From Crateriforma spongiae (GTDB taxonomy: Bacteria; Planctomycetota; Planctomycetia; Pirellulales; Pirellulaceae), in NCBI RefSeq assembly GCF_012290005.1, contig NZ_JAAXMS010000007.1, positions 229,991 through 293,990 on the forward strand: DNA of 64,000 bases, written 5' to 3'. Numbering within the stretch: position 1 is the stretch's first letter; each line of letters starts with the position of its first letter. The position numbers and the translations under genes were made by a program. Below are positions 37,782 through 46,739 of this stretch, in pieces. The notes beneath the pieces are model-generated. The model worked only from the letters and a program-made list of their open reading frames with translations, did not search any database and was not told the origin of the DNA.

Positions 37782-38217
37782 CCTCTCAGGCGACCATCGC
37801 GGTCCGGCGGTGCACATCGCCCGGCGGGCCGACCGCGTTCCGATCGCTACTTTCGTCCGATCTTGCCTGCGATTCCCGAAGGCGATGGTGCGACGGGTGA
37901 AGGTGGGACAGTTTGTCCGCTTTTTCAAGCGTCCTGTGTCATAATGTCCCGATCGTCGAATGCGACGTTTCTAAACGCGATTTTCAGGCACAAATTCGTA
38001 GAATGCATTTGTGCCATTGTCGCGCACCGGAGCGCATCAAAGCGGACCGAAATTGCATCGTCGTACGAAAGGCGGTTGTGTCGTCGGTCGCCCAATGATC
38101 GATCTCCACGCGGGTTCGTATCCCGTCGCTCGCGGTGTGACAGCAGGGCACCGGCCGCGGGACCGGTCCCAGGATCGCCCGTGAATGCCTGGACCATCCC
38201 CATGTGTGATCGGAACC
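37782..38217. other. 435-bp leader of the NtrC-type regulator gene with several palindromes
   Basis: No credible gene is visible here. The region holds several perfect inverted repeats: CGCGGTC at 37798-37804 with GACCGCG at 37831-37837; GGACA-GTT-TGTCC at 37906-37918; CGTCG-AATG-CGACG at 37954-37967; and the strong 9-bp repeat at 37987-38015 listed separately. A -10-like CATAAT occurs at 37940-37945, but no matching -35 was found. The density of dyad symmetry suggests a complex control region or structured leader for the regulator downstream. This is inference. Confidence 0.5.
37987..38015. repeat. perfect 9-bp inverted repeat, operator-like
   Basis: GGCACAAAT (37987-37995) and ATTTGTGCC (38007-38015) form perfect arms around an 11-bp spacer. 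Arm centres are 20 bp apart, about two helical turns, which suits a dimeric DNA-binding protein. No T-run follows on either strand, so it is not a standard terminator. The GG/GC spacing does not fit a sigma-54 promoter. It lies about 200 bp before the NtrC-type regulator gene. Confidence 0.6.
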
Positions 38218-39630
38218 ATGGACAACCGACTAATGAAGCTGCTGCTGGTCGACCACGACGATGACTTTCGCCAAGGCTGTGCACGTTGGATGCAGCACAA
38301 AGGACATCGCGTGACTCAGGCCACGTGCGGTGTCGAAGCGTTGCAGTTGTGCGAGCGGCACGGATACGACGTGGTCGTGATCGATATCGATATGCCGGGT
38401 GTAACCGGGCTGGAGTTCCTGCAGCGCGTTCGGCACGACGACCTGGATCTGGAAGTCGTCATCCTGACGGGCCAGGGATCGATTGCGTCCGCCGTGGCGG
38501 CGATGCAAATGGGGGCCTGTGATTATCTGACCAAGCCCTGCGCGTTGGGTGAACTGGAACACCACTGCCATGTTGCCCACGACCGAGCCGTCTTGAGACG
38601 CGAAAACCAGAACCTGAAAGCCGTGATGTCACGACAACGACCGTCGGCGCGTTTGGTCGGCCATTCGGCCCCGATCGCCTCGGTGAAACGGATGATTGAA
38701 AAGGTCGCTCCGACCGACAAGCCAGTGCTGATCGAAGGTGAAAGTGGCACCGGTAAGGAAGTCGTCGCCCGCTTGATTCAAAAGCACAGCCACGTCGCCG
38801 AACGACCGTTCGTCACCATCAACTGCGCCGCACTTCCCGAACAATTGGTCGAAAGCGAATTGTTCGGTCACCTGAAGGGATCCTTTACCGGTGCAACGGC
38901 CGATAAGCCTGGTCTGTTTGAAATTGCCGACGGAGGGACGCTGTTCATTGATGAAATCGGTGAATTGCCGCCATCGCTGCAACCCAAGCTGTTGCGTGTC
39001 TTGGAAGACGGGTCGATGCGGCGGATCGGTTGCCACAAAGAACGGGTGGTCAATGTCCGCGTGATCGCCGCCACCAATCGTGATTTGGAAGCCGAAGTCG
39101 AACAGGGGCGATTCCGGCGTGACCTTTACTATCGAATCAACGTATTGTCGTTGCGATTGCCACCGCTGCGTGATCGCGTCGGCGATATCGATGTGTTGAT
39201 CGATCATTTGTTGCCCGATGACTGGCACGTCGACGTCTTGGCCCGACAAGCCATGAACGCCTATCACTGGCCGGGCAACATTCGGCAACTGATCAACGTG
39301 TTGGAACGCGCGATGATCTTGGCCAGCGGGCAAGAAATCACGCTGGATGATCTGACCCATGATGTCGCCGACTGTACCGGCGACGCCGAATGCCAAGTCG
39401 CTACGGCCACCCCACGTTCGATCCTGGACCAGGCCGGCATGCAAGAAGGTCGAACGCCGCTGACGATCGATGAACTGACCAAGACGCATGTGCTGGATGT
39501 GCTGTCAGCGTGCAACGGCAACAAGGCAAAAACGGCACGCATGCTGGGCATCCACCGACGAAAACTGTATCGCTTGTTGCACCGCTATGAAGGCGATGCC
39601 GTTCCGGCAACCGATGACGTTGTTCAGTGA
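38218..39630 (+). CDS. sigma-54-dependent response regulator (NtrC family)
   Basis: This two-component activator for sigma-54 promoters has three parts. The receiver domain (1-~120) has the acidic pocket DHDDD (12-16), the phospho-acceptor Asp56 in DIDMPG, and the Lys of TKPC. The AAA+ domain has Walker A GESGTGKE, Walker [12 protein letters not shown] and the sigma-54 loop, which reads GSFTGA instead of the usual GAFTGA. A C-terminal Fis-type helix-turn-helix follows ([18 protein letters not shown], here [17 protein letters not shown]). The ATG at 38218 puts the receiver at the N-terminus; 38233 is an alternative. No histidine kinase gene is nearby. The 3' end overlaps the next gene by 4 bp. 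Confidence 0.92.
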   Translation: MDNRLMKLLLVDHDDDFRQGCARWMQHKGHRVTQATCGVEALQLCERHGYDVVVIDIDMPGVTGLEFLQRVRHDDLDLEVVILTGQGSIASAVAAMQMGACDYLTKPCALGELEHHCHVAHDRAVLRRENQNLKAVMSRQRPSARLVGHSAPIASVKRMIEKVAPTDKPVLIEGESGTGKEVVARLIQKHSHVAERPFVTINCAALPEQLVESELFGHLKGSFTGATADKPGLFEIADGGTLFIDEIGELPPSLQPKLLRVLEDGSMRRIGCHKERVVNVRVIAATNRDLEAEVEQGRFRRDLYYRINVLSLRLPPLRDRVGDIDVLIDHLLPDDWHVDVLARQAMNAYHWPGNIRQLINVLERAMILASGQEITLDDLTHDVADCTGDAECQVATATPRSILDQAGMQEGRTPLTIDELTKTHVLDVLSACNGNKAKTARMLGIHRRKLYRLLHRYEGDAVPATDDVVQ

Positions 39631-40124
39631 CACCGGCCCTGGATCCCTTTGAAGTCAACAAGACGGATCGTGTGGGATGGATGCTGGTCACCGCCCAGAT
39701 GGTTTTGGCTGCGGCGTTGGTTCTGTCATCGCGGTGGTCACCACCGAACACATGGATGTTGGTTTTGATGGTGCCAGGAATCGCCGTCGCCATCACGGCA
39801 TGGCTGGCGATTGGACTTCGGCGTCTTCGGATTCACCCCACTCCCGGGCAACAGACGGTTTTAACGATGACTGGGCCGTATCGTTGGGTACGGCATCCGA
39901 TGTATGTGGGTTTGCTGTTGTTCACGCTGGCACAGTTGCCGTTTGATTGGCAGCCCTGGCGATTCGTGTCTTGGGTGTGCTTGCTGGGCGTCCTTTGGAA
40001 GAAGTCTTCGATTGAAGAGGACGCTCTGGTGCAACGATTCGAATCCTATCACGACTATCGATCAAACACCGGGCGTTTCTTGCCACGGCGAAGCCCATCA
40101 CCGGATGGAGCAACCAAACGCTGA
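39627..40124 (+). CDS. isoprenylcysteine carboxyl methyltransferase-like membrane protein
   Basis: This 165-residue integral membrane protein has about four hydrophobic segments. The ICMT/PEMT hallmark is present: TMTGPYRWVRHPMYVGLLLF (about 80-99), with the SAM-binding RHPxY core, and a later segment EEDALVQRFESYHDY, matching the E-E-x-x-L-x-x-x-F-x-x-Y pattern. Bacterial members methylate unknown small molecules or lipids. It starts with GTG overlapping the regulator's stop by 4 bp, so the two are translationally coupled, an odd pairing for an NtrC-type regulator. Confidence 0.82.
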   Translation: MTPALDPFEVNKTDRVGWMLVTAQMVLAAALVLSSRWSPPNTWMLVLMVPGIAVAITAWLAIGLRRLRIHPTPGQQTVLTMTGPYRWVRHPMYVGLLLFTLAQLPFDWQPWRFVSWVCLLGVLWKKSSIEEDALVQRFESYHDYRSNTGRFLPRRSPSPDGATKR

Positions 40125-40149
40125 ACGCCGCTGACGTGATGTCGAAAAC

Positions 40150-41805
40150 TCAGCCGCTCGAACAGCCTGCTTGTCGCTCATCGGGAACTTGAACCACGTG
40201 GTACAGTTCCGATTCATCCAGTGGGTCGTGATGACGCTGTTGATGATCCAACACCGACAGGTCCGCATCGGATGCGCCGGACAATGGATGCGCTGATCGG
40301 CGTTGCAAACGTTGCCGCAAAATTGCATCGTCCGGTTGGCAGTCCAGGATGCCGAAGTGTGCACCGGTGCGTTCAGCCAATTCCAGAAATCGCATTCGGC
40401 ACGCTCGTCGCAGGAACGTGGCATCGACGACCACCGAATCGCCATGATTCAAGATGGTTTCCGCCAATTGAAACAAGGCGTTGTAGGTGATGCGATCACC
40501 TTGAGGGCTGTACATGCGCCGGGCCACTTCATCGCGCGGCCGGTCTTCGGCTTGCAATCCAAAGTGCCGTTTTCGTTCCACGTCGCTGCGAATTCGAATC
40601 GCGCCGCACTGCTTGACAACGTTACGGCTGAGCGTCGACTTGCCGCTGCCGCTGAAACCGTGGGTGATCCAAAGCCGACGGTCGGTGGGACGAGAAAACT
40701 GTTCGGCCAAGTCGATGTGATTCACACAGTCGTCCAGTGCCTCGTGTCGCTCACTGTCGGTGACCCGTTGTTGGCGACTGCGGATCCAGGCAACTTTTGC
40801 TCGTACCAATGCCCGGTCAATCAAGTACCAACGCAACAGGTGCAGCGATTCATGATCACCGGTGCGATCCAAATAATCGTTGGCGAACGCGCGACAGAAA
40901 TCCATTCGACCGCGTGCGGCAAAATCCATGGCCACAAATGCGGCGTCACACAATACATCGATGCAGCGAAATGCTTTGCAGAACTCGATGCCGTCAAACG
41001 GCGTCAGTTGTCCACGCCAGTGGATCAAATTGGCCAAGTGTAAATCGCCGTGACATTCACGCACGAAGCCCTGTCGGAATCGTTCCGCAAAGACATCTCC
41101 GTGCAAATCAACGAAGCGCCGCATCCAAGAGACCAGAGCGTCCAGATTTTGTTGTGCCCTGTCGTGCGGGACTTCCGCCAATGCATTCAAGTTTTGTTCA
41201 AAAGTCGACAAGACCTGATTCGGCGGGCTGCCGGCGGACTCACCGGTTACCCGCCCAGCTGACTGGTGAAACTGGGCGATCACCTTGGCCAGTGCTTGCA
41301 CCGTCGCATCGTGAATCAAACCTTGGGCAAGTTGCGCATTCAGGAGTGCGTCGTCGGGGAACCGAACCATGCGAACGGCATAATCAACCACTTCACCGAC
41401 GTTGGGATCGCCTTGGGGCATCGGGGAAACTGGGTGCGGAGTTTCCACACGCAGGGATGTGCCGTGGTGTCGGATGGGAACAACATCCAGATACAGTTGC
41501 GGGGCGAAACGACGGTTCAGCCGCAATTCTTCCTCACAAAAAAACTTTCGCTTGGCCAGAGTCGTGTAGTCCAAGAAATCGGTGCGTATCGGTTTCTTGA
41601 CTTTGTAAGCATGGCTGCCGACCAGGAAGACCCAGGAAATATGAGTCTCGTGAACCTCCACCGGCCCGTCGGCGTGGTCTGGAAAAGCCGACGGGTCGCG
41701 AAGTGCACGGTGCAGGGGTTGGTTGCCCTGTGGTGATTGTTTGCCGCGCATTGGGTGGTGACGGCGCAGGGGATCCGACGAGCTGTGGTTAGCGATATCG
41801 GGCAT
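40150..41805 (-). CDS. fused aminoglycoside-phosphotransferase-like and P-loop kinase protein
   Basis: This is a 551-residue two-domain protein. Residues ~50-360 form an aminoglycoside phosphotransferase-like domain, with the Brenner-type motif ECHGDLHLANL and the metal segment FDGIEFCKAFRCIDVLCD. Residues ~375-530 are a P-loop kinase with Walker A GFSGSGKST, a segment IRSDVERKRHFG, and VVVDATFLRRACRMRF. The fusion is widely known as a bifunctional APH/ATP-binding protein, but its substrate has not been settled. A role in antibiotic resistance should not be assumed. It is convergent with the ICMT-like gene, with 25 bp between them. Confidence 0.85.
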   Translation of the reverse strand: MPDIANHSSSDPLRRHHPMRGKQSPQGNQPLHRALRDPSAFPDHADGPVEVHETHISWVFLVGSHAYKVKKPIRTDFLDYTTLAKRKFFCEEELRLNRRFAPQLYLDVVPIRHHGTSLRVETPHPVSPMPQGDPNVGEVVDYAVRMVRFPDDALLNAQLAQGLIHDATVQALAKVIAQFHQSAGRVTGESAGSPPNQVLSTFEQNLNALAEVPHDRAQQNLDALVSWMRRFVDLHGDVFAERFRQGFVRECHGDLHLANLIHWRGQLTPFDGIEFCKAFRCIDVLCDAAFVAMDFAARGRMDFCRAFANDYLDRTGDHESLHLLRWYLIDRALVRAKVAWIRSRQQRVTDSERHEALDDCVNHIDLAEQFSRPTDRRLWITHGFSGSGKSTLSRNVVKQCGAIRIRSDVERKRHFGLQAEDRPRDEVARRMYSPQGDRITYNALFQLAETILNHGDSVVVDATFLRRACRMRFLELAERTGAHFGILDCQPDDAILRQRLQRRSAHPLSGASDADLSVLDHQQRHHDPLDESELYHVVQVPDERQAGCSSG

Positions 41806-41841
41806 GGTGAGGGCCGATGATTCGGGCGGATGCCGGATGAA

Positions 41842-42750
41842 TCATTCGCTGTTGCTGGACGATGACTTCAAGCCTTCGATCATCCGGTTACGAGTGATCC
41901 AAACACTGCACGGGGCGTGCCGCAAAACATAGCGCGACACGCTGCCCATCAGCAAACGCCCCAACAGACCGCGCGGAGTTTCCCCGGCGACTACCAGGTC
42001 GGATCGCTTGTCTTCGGCAAAACGCACCAAAGCTTCGCCGATGTGCTGGCCTTCGATCACGTGGCAAGACGCTTTGGCGACATGGGGGGCCAGTTCCGAC
42101 GCCAGCTCGGTCAGGTGCTCGGTGGCTCTGCCGGAAAGTTCTGGATCGGGTTCCAATTCGCCATACATGCCCGGCCAGTAAGGCACCACACTGACCAACG
42201 AGACGTCAGCCGCTTTGCCCCAGTGGGTGTCACGCAGTTCTTCGATCGCGGCGCGGGCCGGCCCGCTGTCTTCGTACCCCACCGTGATGCGGACTTGGCG
42301 TGGTTGTTTCGCCAGCCCCGTGGGACGAACGACCAGAACGCTGCACGGCGCATGGGTGGCCACGTAATCGCTGGTGCTGCCCAGCATGATTCGGCTGACC
42401 GTGCTGTGGCCTCGCGCGCCGATGACCACCAAGTCGGCATTGGTTTGTTCGGCGATGCGGACGATTTCCGGACCCGCCGAACCTCGCGGTGCGACATGGT
42501 CAATCGACACGTTGGCGCCTTCGAACATGTCTCGAATTCGAGCCGCCGATTGTTCGGCTGCGTCGCGTTCACGCTTCAACAGGTCCTCCAACCAGCTTTC
42601 GACCGGTTGGGCGCGATAGCTGTAGCTTGGCGGATGAATCACGGTGGCAATCGTGATTTCCAATCGGTCACGGTGGGGCAGATGCGACAGCAACCAGGCT
42701 GCTTCTTCGGCGTTGGCCGATCCGTCGGTGGCGATCACGATGCGCTTCAT
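41842..42750 (-). CDS. tandem universal stress protein
   Basis: Two UspA domains are fused in 302 residues. The first (1-~145) starts MKRIVIATDGSANAEEAAWL and has the ATP-binding loop IGARGHSTVSRIMLGSTSDY. The second (~152-290) begins RITVGYEDSGPARAAIEEL and has the loop VAGETPRGLLGRLLMGSVSRY (core GETPRGLLGRLLMGSVS). Both keep the G-x2-G-x9-G(S/T) pattern, so both may bind ATP. Such proteins respond to starvation, oxidants or respiratory stress. The ATG at 42750 was chosen since the Usp fold begins there. The gene is divergent from an ArsR regulator gene. Confidence 0.88.
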   Translation of the reverse strand: MKRIVIATDGSANAEEAAWLLSHLPHRDRLEITIATVIHPPSYSYRAQPVESWLEDLLKRERDAAEQSAARIRDMFEGANVSIDHVAPRGSAGPEIVRIAEQTNADLVVIGARGHSTVSRIMLGSTSDYVATHAPCSVLVVRPTGLAKQPRQVRITVGYEDSGPARAAIEELRDTHWGKAADVSLVSVVPYWPGMYGELEPDPELSGRATEHLTELASELAPHVAKASCHVIEGQHIGEALVRFAEDKRSDLVVAGETPRGLLGRLLMGSVSRYVLRHAPCSVWITRNRMIEGLKSSSSNSE

Positions 42751-43092
42751 GACTGGGCCCTTTCCAATGATGTGGAATACGTTCGACCGTGGGACGCACT
42801 GCCGCAACGCCGTCGGTCATGGCACGGCGACACCGCAGCGAAACAATGGGCAATCGGGATGCCGATCCCTCGAAAACCCAAATGGGCGATCTTTCGTGTC
42901 CTTTCGGATCGTCTGCATGGCTCATTATCGCACACCGAAGGCCGCTGCGTGCGTTTGGGATCAGCCCGGCAGGTGCGTCCGACCGCCGCAGCAGAAGACC
43001 GTTGGCGGATCGCGGGACCAGAAAGGACATTCAATATGTCGTAAGCTGACGATACGTTGGAGGTATTCGTACAAGACACCCAGAGCACGCTG
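42751..43092. other. intergenic region between usp and arsR-type genes (342 bp)
   Basis: This is the divergent promoter region. I see no coding sequence with support. A GGAGGT lies at 43059-43064, but it is 29 bp before the chosen ArsR start and no start codon sits at the usual distance from it. No clean palindrome typical of ArsR operators was found, although the AT-richer stretch 43028-43045 is the most likely site. Confidence 0.4.
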
Positions 43093-43464
43093 ATGACCAC
43101 ACGTACAGCCAAGCCGAGGACCGGACGATCAAAAGCCGGTGCGGAAAAAAACGCCAAGCCAAAGAACAGCGGCAAGCCCAAGGGCAGTGTCGAAATGCTG
43201 ACCGAGGCGGCGGAGTGCCTGAAGACTTTGGCCCATCCGGTGCGTCTGCGCATCGTTCAGTTGTTGCTACACGGCAGATTCACCGTCGGCGAATTGGCCG
43301 CCGATTGCCAGATTCCCGACAACGTCGCAAGCGAACATTTGCGACTGCTGCAGCGATGCGGCTTTTTGACCAGCCAACGCGAAGGCCGCCGGGTCTACTA
43401 CCAAGTGGCCGAACCCCATCTGGAACAATTGATGGCGTGCATCGAAGGAAGATTCATTCGCTAA
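43093..43464 (+). CDS. ArsR family transcriptional regulator
   Basis: This winged-helix repressor has 123 residues from the ATG at 43093. A basic, Lys/Ala-rich leader (1-~35) precedes the ArsR core: LKTLAHPVRLRIVQLLLHG, then the recognition helix region NVASEHLRLLQRCGFL and the wing SQREGRRVYYQV. Cysteines occur at the start of the core (AEC), in the turn (AADC), after the recognition helix (LQRC) and in the last helix (MAC). A pair in the first and last helices could sense thiols or sulfane sulfur as in BigR/SqrR-type regulators, but metal sensing is also possible. It precedes a CoA-disulfide reductase-rhodanese gene by 178 bp. Confidence 0.85.
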   Translation: MTTRTAKPRTGRSKAGAEKNAKPKNSGKPKGSVEMLTEAAECLKTLAHPVRLRIVQLLLHGRFTVGELAADCQIPDNVASEHLRLLQRCGFLTSQREGRRVYYQVAEPHLEQLMACIEGRFIR

Positions 43465-43642
43465 CTGCGTCGCGGTCGGACCCACCGGCGTGTGGGCGAT
43501 CTTTGGGCAACGACCATTCGTCACCTTACGAGCTGACGTGACATGCCCGCAGCATGACGGCCGGAACGTGGGTGATGTTCGGGCCGCCGCCACGACGACG
43601 CTTTCCATCACCAATGGTTTGAATACAGGAGATATCGGATCC

Positions 43643-45301
43643 ATGAAGATCGTCATCATCGGCGGTGTCGCCGGCGGCGCCTCGGCCGCGGCGCGGGCAC
43701 GACGCCTTAGCGAAGACAGCGAAATCGTCGTCATCGAACGGGGCGAAGCACCGTCGTTTGCCAATTGCGGGCTGCCCTATTACGTGGGTGGCGAAATTCA
43801 ATCGCGTGACAAGTTGTTGGTCGCCCCGATCGAACGTTTGCACGGACGCTACCGATTGGATGTTCGGGTTCGCAGCGAAGTTGCGAAGATCGATCGTGCG
43901 AACAAGACCGTGGATGTAAGAGATCTGCGTGACGGGACGACGTATCAAGAAAGTTATGACAAGCTGATCGTTGCGACCGGCGCGGCACCCTTCCGTCCCG
44001 ACTTGGACGGCATTGATCATCCCCGCGTGATGGAACTACGTGACCTGAAGGATGCCGACGCAATGCATGCCGCCGCGGTCGGGCAATCCGGAAAAGCGGT
44101 CGTTGTGGGCGCAGGGTTCATCGGCATCGAAGTCGCCGAAAACCTGGTCCGCCGGGGTTGGGACGTCACCGTCGTCGAACTCGGCGACCAGATTTTGCCG
44201 CCCTGGGATAAGGAAATGGTCAATGGTCTGCACGATCATTTACGCGGTCACGGCGTGACGTTGCAGTTAAACGATTCGGCCGACCGGTTCCAGGATCGCG
44301 ACGGCGGCGTGACAGTCCACTTGAAGTCCGGCGGATCCATTGACGCCAGTTTCGTTGTTTTGGCGATCGGCGTGCGTCCGGAAAGCCGCATGGCGGCCGA
44401 TGCCGGTATCGAATGTGGCCCGCGTGGCGGCATCGTCACCAACGCGCAAATGCAAACCAATGATCCCGATGTCTATGCCGTCGGGGATGTCGCCCAAGTG
44501 ACCGATGTGGTGACCGGTTTGCCGACCCAGATTCCGTTGGCCGGCCCGGCCAATCGTCAAGGCCGAATCGCCGCCGATCACATCTTCGGGCGGGCGTCGA
44601 CGTTTCGTGGAACGCAGGGAACCGCCGTCGTAGGCGTGTTTGACCGAACCGCCGCGATGACGGGGCAAAGCGAAAAGCTTCTGAAACGTGCCGGAACGTC
44701 GTATCAAAAGATCTACGTTCATCCGACTGACCATGCCGGTTACTATCCGGGGGCCCAGGGGATGACGTTGAAGTTGTTGTTTGATCCCGATTCGGGGCTG
44801 ATCTTGGGCGCTCAGGCCGTCGGCGGTGCGGGCGTGGACAAACGGATCGATGTGATCGCGACCGCCATCCAAGCCGGTTGGACGGTGGAGGATCTGGAGG
44901 AAGTCGAACTCTGTTACGCCCCCCAATACGGGCACGCCAAAGATCCGGTCAACATGGCCGGCTTTGTCGCATCCGGCGTTGTGCGAGGGGATCAACCCGT
45001 CGTGCATGTCGAATCGATCGCTGACGCGATGCCGGTCGAAGAATTCCGGATCGATGTTCGCACACCCGGCGAATTCGCCAAGGGACATCTGCCCGACGCG
45101 GTCAATGTTCCGCTGGAAGAACTGCGGGATCGACTGGATGAAATCCCGCGAGATCGATTTGTCATTGCATATTGCCAGGTCGGGCTGCGTGGCTACATGG
45201 CCAGTCGCATTTTGATGCAGCGTGGTTACGACGTGAAGAATCTGAGCGGTGGCTACAAGACGTGGATCCAGCACCACGGCGAACAAGTGCCGGTCGCCTG
45301 A
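43643..45301 (+). CDS. CoA-disulfide reductase fused to rhodanese domain
   Basis: This FAD- and NAD(P)H-dependent enzyme reduces CoA disulfide or CoA persulfide. The ATG at 43643 has AGGAGA upstream. The FAD motif is IIGGVAGGASAAARARRL (5-22). The active-site Cys42 lies in SFANCGLPYYVGG. The second nucleotide motif is VVVGAGFIGIEVAENL, and the C-terminal dimerisation domain follows. A rhodanese domain occupies ~455-552 with its catalytic Cys511 in YCQVGLRGY. This fusion (CoADR-Rhd) is known to act in polysulfide reduction. With the upstream ArsR-type gene, it suggests a sulfane-sulfur or thiol stress response. Confidence 0.9.
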   Translation: MKIVIIGGVAGGASAAARARRLSEDSEIVVIERGEAPSFANCGLPYYVGGEIQSRDKLLVAPIERLHGRYRLDVRVRSEVAKIDRANKTVDVRDLRDGTTYQESYDKLIVATGAAPFRPDLDGIDHPRVMELRDLKDADAMHAAAVGQSGKAVVVGAGFIGIEVAENLVRRGWDVTVVELGDQILPPWDKEMVNGLHDHLRGHGVTLQLNDSADRFQDRDGGVTVHLKSGGSIDASFVVLAIGVRPESRMAADAGIECGPRGGIVTNAQMQTNDPDVYAVGDVAQVTDVVTGLPTQIPLAGPANRQGRIAADHIFGRASTFRGTQGTAVVGVFDRTAAMTGQSEKLLKRAGTSYQKIYVHPTDHAGYYPGAQGMTLKLLFDPDSGLILGAQAVGGAGVDKRIDVIATAIQAGWTVEDLEEVELCYAPQYGHAKDPVNMAGFVASGVVRGDQPVVHVESIADAMPVEEFRIDVRTPGEFAKGHLPDAVNVPLEELRDRLDEIPRDRFVIAYCQVGLRGYMASRILMQRGYDVKNLSGGYKTWIQHHGEQVPVA

Positions 45302-45333
45302 ACCGGCTAGGTCATATCACCAGGTGCAAATGG

Positions 45334-45374
45334 ACAAGACGATGCATCGGAGTTGATCCGGTGCATCGTCTTGT
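45334..45374. terminator. bidirectional hairpin between convergent genes
   Basis: ACAAGACGATGCA (45334-45346) and TGCATCGTCTTGT (45362-45374) form a perfect 13-bp stem. It extends inward by a wobble pair and CGG/CCG to a 7-nt loop at 45351-45357. It sits between the CoA-disulfide reductase stop and the stop of the leftward gene at 45413, so it can end both messages. The T-rich signal after it is weak. Confidence 0.65.
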
Positions 45375-45412
45375 GCGTTTCAGATGATCGTTTCTTAGCG
45401 AAGCTTCCGAAG

Positions 45413-46258
45413 CTATCGCATCAACGTTGCCGCTGGCATCGTGGCAATGCCGACACCGGCGGCCGGCGGAGCCGCCAGACCGTATCCGCTGGTGCGTGGT
45501 GCCAAGGTGGTGGCCGGCTGTCCGGCCTGACTGATCGATCGGTTGTCGGCGGTCGATCCGACCGGCGTGGTGCCGGCGACGGTGGTCGATGACAACCGCG
45601 GCGCGTTGGTGGACCGGGCTAAGTTGGCGGATGACGATCCGAACGGGACGATCCGCTCTCCCGAACCCAACGGTCGCAACCGTGCGGCCAAGTCCGAAGT
45701 GGCTGTCGACGCGGCTTGACGGGTCACTTGGCCCACCGGTTCGTAATCGACGCGTTCTTCGCGAACGATTCGGTGAACGGTCTCGGGAACCTGGACGGTC
45801 TTGGTTTCCGCGACGTATTCGGTCCGTGTCGTTGTTTGATTGACGACGTCGGTTTGCGTCTGCCAGTGAACCTGAGGCTTGAATCGATACGCCAGCGACG
45901 GCTTGGCGAAGGGATTCCAACGGTTGGCGTAGTAGGGTTCCAGGACGGTTCGCGTCACCGGATACAGGGTGGTCCGAGTGGTCGGTCGCGTCTCGGTGAC
46001 CGTCCGAGGCGCATAGGTGGTTTGCTGGCGTGAAACCATGCGTGTTTCTTGGACCGGCCGTTCGATCGTCTTCTTGACCGGGGCATAGCCGATTCCGGTG
46101 GTCGGATCGGTGTACAGCCCCGATGACGCTTGCTGGGCGGTGGCGTTGCTTGCGACCCCACACAAAATGCCTGCGGTCAACAAGGTTCGTGGCAGCAGAG
46201 CCGGGCAATGACGACCGCTGGCGACCGTCGAAACGCGGGATAGAATCCGATGCTTCAT
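45413..46258 (-). CDS. secreted Thr/Arg/Val-rich protein, unknown function
   Basis: This 281-residue protein has an N-terminal export signal (hydrophobic about 25-40, ending NATAQQ). The middle part (about 45-190) is rich in Thr, Arg, Val and Tyr, with loosely repeated units such as TTYAPRTVTETRP, TTLYPVTRTVLEP and TEYVAETKTVQVP. The C-terminal third is rich in Ser, Ala, Gly and Pro and ends in TLMR. The pattern resembles secreted planctomycete proteins of possible structural or surface function, but I cannot name a family. The ATG at 46258 gives the export signal; 46336 is an alternative. Confidence 0.65.
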   Translation of the reverse strand: MKHRILSRVSTVASGRHCPALLPRTLLTAGILCGVASNATAQQASSGLYTDPTTGIGYAPVKKTIERPVQETRMVSRQQTTYAPRTVTETRPTTRTTLYPVTRTVLEPYYANRWNPFAKPSLAYRFKPQVHWQTQTDVVNQTTTRTEYVAETKTVQVPETVHRIVREERVDYEPVGQVTRQAASTATSDLAARLRPLGSGERIVPFGSSSANLARSTNAPRLSSTTVAGTTPVGSTADNRSISQAGQPATTLAPRTSGYGLAAPPAAGVGIATMPAATLMR

Positions 46259-46395
46259 GGCTGGTCCTCGCCGTGTTCGATGTGTTTGAAAAGACAGCGG
46301 TGTTTCACGATTGTGACCTGACCGTAACCGGATCAAACCGGCACCGCTCGGATTGAAGCATCGGCCGAGATCAGACTCTCAACGCAGTAAAAAAA

Positions 46396-46686
46396 ATGAT
46401 TGATGCGGATTTCGTCGCGATGTTGCGGTGCCCCGTCGACGGCAGCCAGCTCGAATTGGTGCCCCCCGATTTGTTGGGGCAGATCAATCAGTGGATCGAA
46501 GAAAAACGGCTTTTTAACACTGCCGATCAAGCCGTCAGCGAACCGATCGAGGCTGGGTTGCGACCGACCGGAAGGCCGGTGATCTATCCGGTCCGCGCTG
46601 GCATTCCCACCTTGGTGCCCGATGAGGCGATTCGATTGCCCGACGAAAGTGGGGCGGGCGGTGAAACTGACGCAGCGGATCACTGA
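46396..46686 (+). CDS. Trm112-like small protein
   Basis: This 96-residue soluble protein begins with a Trm112/YcaR-like block: LRCPVDGSQLELV (10-22) and later RPVIYPVRAGIPTLVPDEAI (core YPVRAGIPTLVPDEA). Typical members have CPxC and act as zinc-binding partners of methyltransferases or as standalone proteins of unknown role. Only one Cys is present here, so zinc binding is unlikely. A 30-residue helical insertion separates the two conserved parts. The ATG follows an A-run. Confidence 0.65.
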   Translation: MIDADFVAMLRCPVDGSQLELVPPDLLGQINQWIEEKRLFNTADQAVSEPIEAGLRPTGRPVIYPVRAGIPTLVPDEAIRLPDESGAGGETDAADH

Positions 46687-46739
46687 CGCTAAGCCCACCG
46701 CAGTTTCGTTGGTTTGATGGCGGTCACCGGAAAGCCGCC

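Noticed and set aside
37987-38015. Possible sigma-54 promoter or terminator at the 9-bp inverted repeat
   Set aside because: The GG and GC elements are 16 bp apart rather than 10, and no T-run follows on either strand. An operator fits better.
40150-41805. Aminoglycoside resistance gene
   Set aside because: The APH-like domain is fused to a P-loop kinase in a widespread family with no established resistance function; nothing in the context suggests a resistance element.
41817-41845. ATGATTC / GAATCAT inverted repeat at the end of the universal stress protein gene
   Set aside because: The arms are only 7 bp with a 15-bp loop, they overlap the stop codon and no T-run follows, so it is not a convincing terminator.
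43059-43064. GGAGGT as ribosome-binding site for the ArsR-type gene
   Set aside because: It is 29 bp from the chosen ATG and no start codon lies at the proper distance, so it probably does not set the start.
44267-45286. 339-residue frame on the minus strand
   Set aside because: It is antisense to the CoA-disulfide reductase fusion, which has intact active-site motifs.
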